Source: Gorsachius magnificus (taxonomy: Eukaryota > Chordata > Aves > Pelecaniformes > Ardeidae). From it: a stretch of 64,000 nt of DNA. The translations under genes and the position numbers were made by a program. The stretch lies in assembly GCA_034008185.1 (NCBI GenBank), contig CM067095.1:2402610-2466609 (forward strand). The letters run 5' to 3'. Shown here piece by piece: positions 55,771 to 64,000 of the stretch (position 1 is its first letter; each line of letters opens with the position of its first letter). The notes under the pieces are model-generated. The model was not told the DNA's origin, did not search any database, and was given only the letters and a program-made list of their open reading frames with translations.

Positions 55771-58700
55771 CCTACGGCGGAGCGCCTTCGGCTTACTGGC
55801 CTTTATTTTTATTTATTTCTATATATATATATATATATTTATTTAAATCGCAATAAAATTCTCGCGGGAAGGGAGGCCGCGGGAGCGCTCGCTGGCCTCG
55901 GCGGTGGATGGCGGTTCCAAGCACGACCTCGCTTTTTCCCAGATTTGGCGGGGGGGGGGGGGGGGCGAGGAATGGGGGCTTTGCAGGAGGCTGCGATCCC
56001 CCTCCCCACGCACGCTGCGCAGGCCCTGCTGTCTCATAGCGCCTCTGGGAGACCCATCCCGCTCCTGCCCGGGGAGCATTCGCCCTACAAATTCACACAC
56101 ATTTGAGAGATGGAAGGGGGGGGGGGGGGGAAATAATAAACTTTCTAGTGTTGTGAATTTTTCCAGTGCTGTGGGCGTCATAACAAACAAAGCAGGACAG
56201 TAAGAGTTTTGAAGGTCATAGTCACTCAGAGCAGTTTCATTTCAAGTTTTATTCATCTTGCTCTTCCACTGGACTTTTATTCTTACTTAGTTTTGTGCAT
56301 TGGCAATAAAAGAGAATTTACAGCGGTTCCATTGTTGGACATCACTGGGAATAGGGTTTTACTTTGCTAACAGTCTGTGGAACTGAAAGTGGAAAAGCTT
56401 TGGTAGGGTTGAAAAGGACAAAATAAACTTAAATAAAGACAATAATACCTCAGCACTTCATTGCAACGATTTACTACTTCTTACTTATGGCCGTTTAGAT
56501 GGAGCATGATGTTTACTGTGCCTTTGCTAGGCAGTTATCCCTCCCAACACACAGTGGCACTGTAGAGGTTAACGTGAAGGGCAACAAAACCTACAGCTTT
56601 TTTTTTTTAAAATTTAGTATGAAGGTGAGCACTTGGCTCTGTAGATTAGGGGATGTGAGCTTCAATTTCTCTACCAAGTTTTAAGATGAAAACCACTGGA
56701 TTTCTCCTTCCAGTGTTGTCTTTCTAGTTTTGTTGGATAAATTCCACTTCAGGACTCCTTAGGGAGTTCTAGTGGGGCTGCTAAACAACTGATGTGTTCC
56801 CTTAGAGGTGTTCACGTTCTCTTTTTCATTAATTTTTCAAGTTATTTCTGAATGAAGGGTCTGTAAAATCACAGTCCCTGGGCTGATGGAGCCTCGTGGA
56901 ACACCTTCGGAGAACTTCTCCTATTGCTATCCTAAAGACAAGTGTTGTCTTTTTGGGAGTACAAATGCAAAGATGGTTCTTGCTGCAAACATGCTCATGT
57001 AAATGAAAAGCTAAGTGGCTTTTCTGTTTGAAAAATCAAATTGTTTTTAGCTGGCCTGCATCTTGGTTCCAATTTGAAGCATTATATTATTTAATAGAAA
57101 CTTAAACATCTCCAGTTTACGCCAGACTTTCTTCCTAGCAGCTCATTTCCCTGCAGCGCTAGTGTTCTCTTTCTTATCTTCTTGAGATGCAAAAGAATGT
57201 TACTTTCCATGGCAAAGATGCTCTTACAGGCTTAGGTTTGGGTAGAAAGCTCACTGATAGTTAACCGTCCTGGACCTAATTTTCTGCTGTGTGTTTATTA
57301 CTGTAAGCCTTAATTGGGCTAAGCACCTGGTCCTTCTATGGCCGATAGCGAGTGGAGGGTCAGCTTTGCTCACTACGTTTGTTTCCGTGGTTTCATGATG
57401 ATGGATATATATGTATTCCATATTGGACAAGGTAGAATCTTGTGTGGACAAATAAGACATTCTGGTATTTGTTTTCATGATATTATTAATTTCTTTTACC
57501 TAAGGGGAAAAAAAAATCACAAATGAAGGTGTCTTTAAAGGTGTTGTTTAAGAAAAACAAGAAGGATTAATTCCTTTTTTTATAGAGAGGCACAAATTGA
57601 AATGCTGTGTTTGTTTAATAGCAACTGCACGTGCAATATGGCAGATGGGAAATCGGGCTGGGGGGGAGCAGAAGATCCCAATAGCTCGTTGAACTGCAGT
57701 TGGAGAAAATGTAGACCTCATACACGAACCTGTTCTGCTGTGCTAGTCAAAACATTATCTAATATCTGCTTTTTGTGCTTTAGTTCAGTTCTGCCCTTAC
57801 ACGAGCACAAGAAGGTTAGCTGTCCTGGGATTGAAAGTTGCACCTGTCCCAGCATTCCTTCAAGCACTGCATCCGTTTTTGTTATCAATTTTTCATCATT
57901 GTTATTTCATCTGAAGGCAAAACACCTCAGACTCAGGTTTTGGACGGTTATGTGTCTAGTTACAATTGTGGCAGGAGGTCTTTCCCTTTTTATTTGGTAA
58001 CTTTCTTGCCTAACTCATCTTGGGAGTCTTTCAAGAATACCTTAAGTTACTGTCTTTGATAAATGGCTTTGCCCATTAAAAAGTTAAAACTGAAGTGACC
58101 CCATGTTACGTAGCTTGCTTTTGAGACTTAACGCTTCTTGCCTACTCTTTATTTTCCTTTTTCCTTCACAGCCTTTTTTATTAGCCTAACTAAAGGCTAA
58201 GTAAAGGGCAGAAGATAGGTGTCCGTTCTGTTCAGACAGAAGTAATTTGGCATATTGAGTGCTGAGGTGCTCTGGTATAATGGAAGTGACTGCTCTGGAG
58301 GTTCGATCACATGTGCCATTCAGAGTTTTTCTAGGTTGTTCTCCATCTTTGTGTGTGTCAGTTTTAAAGCAACCATGCTAAACTGCTGAGCAAAATGAAT
58401 GGATAACCTGCAGGTTGGTCTGTCTTATGGCTGTTCATCCACTTTAATATCATCTTACATACCAGCTTTTGAGTAAGTTTTAATTTAACACCTGATTCAT
58501 GGCAATGTATATGAAGAAGGTTCTTCAATGACTAAGCCCATCAGCAGGTTACAGATGTGCACCAGGTCAGGCTTCAGTCAGGTCACTTACATATTTGGAT
58601 GCTACAGAAGTTGTTACCTTGTAAGAAGACGGGGTTGACATTATTAATGTCAGTATTGGGAAAAAACTACAGAAAACAATGCTGCAGGACTTCTTGTACA

Positions 58701-61700
58701 ATCTTAATTTGACAGCTTCGATTCCTTTGACTTATACAGACAAATACTGCCCTTAAACAAAACTTTATACTTCTGGTTTCTCCCATAGAAGAAAGGTATA
58801 CCAGCCCTCTGGGCTTGCAATGAAAGTTCTGTAGAGTATCCTGTAAATCTGTTTTCAGAACTGTAGTAATGTCAACCAGTGCTCCAGAAACATCTATTCA
58901 CTCTGCTAAATGCAACAGTCTTTGTAGTTGGCACTACTGCTCTAGACGTTAGTTGCAGTATGGTTGCATTTGTTTCTTACTCTCAAAGTGAAGATGCTGC
59001 TGGAGAGAAAACTTGAGACTTCACATCCTGGAAAGACTTGTATCCCTCGCATTACTTTTCACTTAACTGGAAAAATATAAATGCATGACCTTGTTTTGCT
59101 TATACAAACGCTCTACTTGGCATGTAAACATCAGGGTGGGAGTTGAGGGATGCTGAGGAATAGGATAGTAAAGGCTCATAAAAATAGAAAAAAAAAATGC
59201 AAGTTGCTGCTAGGGAAAGATGTTTATTGTTCAGCATTTGGGATTAAGCCCTCGTGGAGACTTTCACTCCAAAGGTGTAACTGCTGGCCTGCGATGAGTT
59301 GGCTACCCAGTTTAATTGCTTGGTCTTTACTTTGGCTGGTGCAGCATTTTTCTGACATTGTGACTTTCCTACCCCAAAGCAAAGGGTTTAGAAGTTGGAT
59401 TTGCCAAGCGGCTGCGCCTTCTCCCGGGCTTACCTTTAACCACATTGCTGTAATACAAAATATATTTTTATTTTTAATTTACCATACTTACTGTAATCAA
59501 GAGGTGGTTCTAGGTGGCAGTGCCAAATTGCTACTGACCCTTCTAGTTTCCCCCACACCATTTCTTAGACAGGGCTGGTGTAGAAAAGCTAATGATGACT
59601 GGAGGGTGACAGAGCACTTGAAATTACTTGGAGGGGTGGAAGAAAGGCCGGTGTGTACTGCTGGGTCCAACGCAGCACAGCTCCACACCAGCCTCGGCAC
59701 TGCGAAGCCTCCATAGTAGGTGGCACCTCGCTCACGTCCCTTAGTTACTCTCCTGTTTTAAACTGTGGTAAACTTCTGGCAAAGACCATCTACTTTCTGC
59801 TTTTGTAAAGGTCCTATTTTTTTTTTTTTTTTTTCATGTGATGTATCAAAGATGCATCAAAGGGCAGTTTGAACTTGAGTTTTCACCTGTTGGAATATAA
59901 ACCTCCAGTTGATGGCCTTGGTGTTAGCAGAAGATACGCACAGTTTTGGTTGAATTGTAGCATTGGCAGAATTGGTGAATGTCTGTCTTTTTTCTGAGGG
60001 TTTGTATTTAGCAGTTGTAGCTGGAAAAAAAGAGATCAGGTCTATAAAGAGGTCTGTTTGATCAGAATAGCATATAGAATTTCCACAATTAGCTTAACTC
60101 TTGGTCTGATGTAGAAGGTAGGACCTCTTGGCAACGTGGATGCACACGATCAGATTGTTTCTTAAAGGAATATGGGTAGGAACAGTAATTTTAGAAATGC
60201 CGTAAGAGATGGAAAATCTAGAACACTTTGGGTGATGCTTAAAGGGAATACAAACTTTCTGACCAGTCTAGCAACCCAGTTATTTAAGTTCTAAGAATAC
60301 TTGTCACTAAAAATGGGAGTGCTTTCTGTTTCAGAGACACCAAACTCTTTCACTTTTGACCATTTCTGTAGCTGATGTAGGAAGGAGTATCTTCTAAAAT
60401 CTTTGAGACCAACAGAGGGAACTGGTGAAATTGTTTGACTTTGGCCATGTTCTTTGCAAGACCATGTTGTTGACGCTTTTGATTGTAATAAAAGGAAAGA
60501 TCAGAACTGGACTGTACCTCTCTCATATTTGGGTGTTTCACATCTGGTGAAATGGCTTTTGGAAAGAAGAGGATCATTCATCTGAATATTATGCAAAAAT
60601 TACGTTCCAGGTTCACGAAGGGCTCAATTCAGCACCGTGCTGTAGGTAGCAATTTGACAAATGGCAGACTTGGTAAATGGTGAGACTTGCTCATCTCCAG
60701 AGCAAGCCTTGGAAGTTGTGACTCTGCCTTATGGAAAGTTAAGGCTGATAGGTAATTAAATAAAGGCTATTTGCATTAGGTGCTTTTTTAATGAGATTAG
60801 TACTCTGCAAGTATTCTGAAAAAGTCAGCTAGACATCTGCAATCTGCAGTTATTGCCAATCAGCAAATGTCATCAGTGTGTCTGAGGCTGTATGAGACTA
60901 CGTTTCTGTTTCGGAAGCTTGTTTACTTAAACGAGTCAGGTGATACTTCTGTGGTTTTTGATTTTTTCCTTATTGAGGCCTTTCATGGTTCTCTGATGGA
61001 CTTGCTTATTTCTGCAGAATTTATTGGAGGGGTTTTTATGTTCATTGGGAGAAGTTCCTTTGATTTCTTGACTAACTCCTGAGCCCTCTTTGTAAGGGCA
61101 TGTTGTTTTGAGGGCAAGGTTGTATTCAACCACAGCATAGCATTTTCAAAAGCAATTGTTTGCAGTTGGCATTCAGTTGGATTTAGATTTCAGTGGTGGT
61201 TGGATATTTTTAAAAAAATTATAGAACACTTCATTTTGCCTTACATTACTGTGTGCACTCCTGAAGTTGTGATACAAATCTAAATCACTATGAGAAATAT
61301 TTGACACGAGGACTTCTTGGTACAAGGAAGTAACTTTGAAATAAGGCACACCAGTGAAGTTGAAGAATTGTCACTGTTGCAGACTTGCTAGGGAGGTGGA
61401 GGGCACAGGCTGTTACATCTCAGTTTGCAAAATATTAAGAGCATGGTGGTTAATTTAAAAGCTTTTTGAAGTGTCCCAAGTGCTACACATGGACAGATTT
61501 GCATTAAAAGTAGTTAGTGGTTTTGAGGGGATGGACAGACTTAATTAGTTTGACTTGCTGGCTTGGGATGGTGGTGATAAGCAAGCTCCACAGGTAGGGC
61601 CTTAGACTCAAGGCTCCTCTGTAGCTTGCAGCAGGGGTCAGTATTTGGGTGGCCCTTAACCAGATGGACAGTGACGATGTACGGAGCCTCTGGTCTTGGA

Positions 61701-63877
61701 GAAGGGATGCTGTGCTAAGTAGGGATTGGGCCTGAAAGCAGTTCTTGGTTGTCTGTTCCAGTATTCTGGGAGATCAGCTTTAGTTACAGGATTCTGCTTA
61801 AGAGATAGTATTTTTTGATTTTTATAATGACATAGGCTTAGTATCTTCTTTGTTTTGTCCTTTAATTTATTGTAGGTAACCCTCTTGCCTACTAACCAGC
61901 GTTACTTGCTTGTAGGTCAGTAGTTTGGAGGATAATGCTGTGGGCCCTGTAGTTGTCAAGTTCTGCTCTAAGGGAGTGCTGGTTTTCTCTGATCCCATTG
62001 TCAACGCTAAAAAGATGGGGTTTTGAATTCCTACTTGTTAAGGAATTGGTTAATTTTGGCAGTTCTTCTTTTACTCATATCCCATGTATATGTATTTAAT
62101 TTCAGAGGTCGCAGCAGTGGCAAAGGACCGCCTCAGCCTATGGTAAGTTTATGGTTTTTCCTCATTGTACCACTTCCTAGCTATGAGGAAACAACTTATG
62201 TACAGTGAATCTAAGTATCAACGTAAGAGTAGCAGATACCGGAATATTCTATCCATTTTTTCCTTTGGTTACCTTGATGAACGTTTTAGACTGAGATATA
62301 CTTTTCTGAAGATGTAGCATCTTGCATTCTTTTAAGTCTCCTGGGAGGGTGAAGGGTCACTTAAACTTTTGACTACGCTAATATAAAGCCTCTGCAGTTT
62401 CTTGCAATTATAGTTGTAGATACAGATAAAGTTTAACTTACAGCAATGCTTCTGAATTAGTTCCTCTCTGAAGACTAATATTGGCTTCTCCCTTAAACAG
62501 ATGACAGTAAGACAGCATTTAGTTTAATAAAAATAGCAATTTTGTTTAGCTTTACTATAAAATAGCTAACCCGGTGTTATCAGTAACCTGAATGTGTAGC
62601 TTTAGTTATCGTCGAGGTGATACACTGTTGAAGTAGAGGCATGGCTTGACTTGTAGAACATGATTTTATCAATTTTATTTATTTTTTTTTTTATGTGGGT
62701 CTTGATTTAAAGAATGGATCTTTGAACTGCACTAATAAAATATTTGCTAATTTGTTATTGGCCTGGTTTTCAAGGATGACTAATTTTGGGGAATGGGGCA
62801 GAAGTAGGAAAGTTTCAAAGGACTGCAGTTTACTTACATAAATGTTTATTGAAGATATGAAGACTCTTCAGTAAAAATAAAGAAGCTTTGAGGAAGAGTG
62901 ATGAAAAAGATCATATGCAAACACTAAACATCACAAAAGTCCTCCATATGGAGTGAGGAGACCTAAACGTATCTTTTCAGACCAGGAAGCGTGGCTAACA
63001 GGCAGGAGTACGTGGATTAAGTAGCTGACAGTCTAAAAGATACGTTGTCAGTTAAAAAGTTCAAAATATGGTGAGGTCCTTGCATGTTTCAGCATCTCTT
63101 GTTTCACAAGCGTGAAGTTGACAGGGAGAGATAGGAGGTGTTGCAACAAAACACGGACATCCTCACTGCTTCGTGTATGCTTATGTGAGCTTGTCATCTA
63201 GCAACCTGGGTGACACTTGGTCAGCTCTCCTAGTGCAGGATCTCAGATTCTGATACTGCAGGGAACTGCTTTTGACTAATTTTATGATACGTTTTGTAGC
63301 TCTTTGACTCTCCACATTTTGATGACTTTAGCTTCTGTTAATGCGTGTAATCAGGTCTGTTAGATGAAAAGATGTAATTCAGCAGGCCCTGAAAGCACCT
63401 TTTTAATTCTACAGCAGTTGAAGTACCTTATCCTGTTGATGGCTCTTAAACCAGAGAGGGATATTAGCAGGGCTTTCTCAGGAGTCTGCGTATGAGCTTC
63501 AGCCAGCCAGCAAAGGAATTTCCTTATTGAGTGACATTAGGGGCACTCTGTAAAGTTTATCTTGTTTGGAAGGATGGTTGGATCTTTAATTGATCAGAGG
63601 AAGGGGTAAGGGTCCTCTGTAAATCTCATGTGACCTAAGTTTTATGTATATAGACTCAGTAAGATTTTGGACCAGTGTTTTTAGGAATGTACTAGTATGC
63701 ATGTGTTTTAGCGTGTACTGGTATGATGAAAGCCTGCATTATTTTTGGCGCACTGGCTTTTTGAATTGTTACAAGTGTTTCTCCTATATTCATGACAATG
63801 TCTTTTTTATTTTTCAGATTTCTTTCGATGGCATCTATGCAAACATGAGAATGGTTCACATACTTACTTCAGTTGTT
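55356..63877 (+). CDS. ATXN2: ATXN2, ataxin-2 (5' end: exons 1-3)
   Basis: Cytoplasmic RNA-binding protein with LSm and LsmAD domains and a PAM2 motif for poly(A)-binding protein; it acts in stress granules, mRNA stability and translation. Three exons are in the window: 55356-55483, 62106-62142 and 63818-63877 (75 codons), all in phase. Exon 1 starts at the ATG corresponding to the human internal MSLK methionine. Human polyglutamine follows MSLKP; here one Gln is followed by six Ala, another Gln and a Gly-rich stretch. Exon 3 begins the LSm domain (ISFDGIYANMRMVHILTSVV). I see no in-frame upstream ATG giving the long N-terminal extension annotated in human. The remaining 20 or so exons lie off the right edge. 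ATXN2L is the paralogue, but BRAP-adjacent synteny supports ATXN2. Confidence 0.96.
55484..62105 (+). other. ATXN2 intron 1
   Basis: 6.6 kb. The first 300 bases belong to the CpG island; the rest is AT-rich unique DNA with homopolymer tracts (a TA run at 55820-55838, G runs near 55951 and 56117, T runs near 59819). No CR1, exon or RNA gene was seen. Confidence 0.65.
62106..62142 (+). CDS. ATXN2: ATXN2 exon 2
   Basis: 37 bases after acceptor AATTTCAG: it completes Arg, then GRSSGKGPPQPM before GTAAGT. It parallels human GRNSNKGLPQST. Confidence 0.93.
62143..63817 (+). other. ATXN2 intron 2
   Basis: 1.7 kb of AT-rich unique DNA. I see nothing beyond the splice sites. Confidence 0.65.
63818..63877 (+). 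CDS. ATXN2: ATXN2 exon 3 (LSm domain start)
   Basis: 60 bases, 20 codons, ISFDGIYANMRMVHILTSVV, between TTTTTCAG and GTAAGT. Identical to the human protein over this stretch as I know it. Confidence 0.98.
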
Positions 63878-64000
63878 GTAAGTCTTCATATTTGGAAGGA
63901 GGGTAAATGGTTTCTATAGTGACATAGAATTGTTAACTAGCCCACTAAGTGTAATATAATAGAGCAAATATTAAACAGTAGGCATCTTTCTCCCCAAATT

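Noticed and set aside
54955..56106. 383-codon plus-strand open frame over ATXN2 exon 1
   Set aside because: It is in a different frame from MSLK, is Pro/Arg-rich because of the CpG island, and ends in the intron.
58300..58312. GGTTCGATC as a tRNA B box
   Set aside because: No matching A box or cloverleaf arms could be found around it.
1..64000. CRISPR arrays, operons, phage or bacterial systems
   Set aside because: The window is vertebrate nuclear DNA with spliced genes; tandem repeats here are LTR minisatellite and microsatellites without spacers.

Overview
The window is vertebrate nuclear DNA, almost certainly from a bird. It holds four spliced genes with GT-AG introns, several 3'-anchored CR1 LINE copies with the avian 8-bp tail (TCATAGAA on the reverse strand), an avian-type solo LTR, and GC-rich first exons. 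Gene order and orientation match the human 12q24 block ATXN2-BRAP-ACAD10-ALDH2. I do not assign a species.

Layout. (1) 1-9646, minus strand: ALDH2, mitochondrial aldehyde dehydrogenase, exons 1-10 and the start of exon 11; the 3' part lies off the left edge. Intron 1 carries a 1.4-kb solo LTR with a 53-bp tandem array inside it. (2) 9.8-14.9 kb: a spacer in which no exon is recognisable. (3) 14963-26427, minus strand: ACAD10, with 12 coding exons in one continuous frame of 681 codons. They encode the HAD-like and aminoglycoside-phosphotransferase-like (APH) parts. The acyl-CoA dehydrogenase (ACAD) part, expected next, is not seen. (4) 27.0-27.7 kb: a GC-rich divergent promoter with two TCTCGCGAGA palindromes between ACAD10 and BRAP. 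(5) 27774-41876, plus strand: BRAP, complete from a start equivalent to the second human methionine, 561 residues, with RRM-like BRAP2, RING, UBP zinc-finger and coiled-coil parts. (6) 44-54.8 kb: an intergenic stretch with two CR1 copies and no recognisable gene. (7) 54.8-64 kb, plus strand: the 5' end of ATXN2, a CpG-rich exon 1 and exons 2 and 3 (start of the LSm domain), cut by the right edge.

The four genes do not form one pathway. ALDH2 oxidises aldehydes in the mitochondrial matrix, ACAD10 is a multidomain protein related to fatty acid catabolism, BRAP is a Ras-regulated E3 ligase, and ATXN2 is an RNA-binding protein. They are neighbours through old conserved synteny.

Most worth a second look: ACAD10 keeps an open frame but has lost several active-site residues and apparently the whole dehydrogenase part; the ALDH2 first exon is one base out of frame with exon 2; ATXN2 exon 1 has an alanine run where mammals have polyglutamine; paired palindromes sit in the ACAD10/BRAP promoter. 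Exon boundaries were read by hand from splice signals, frame continuity and family similarity; no alignment or database search was run.
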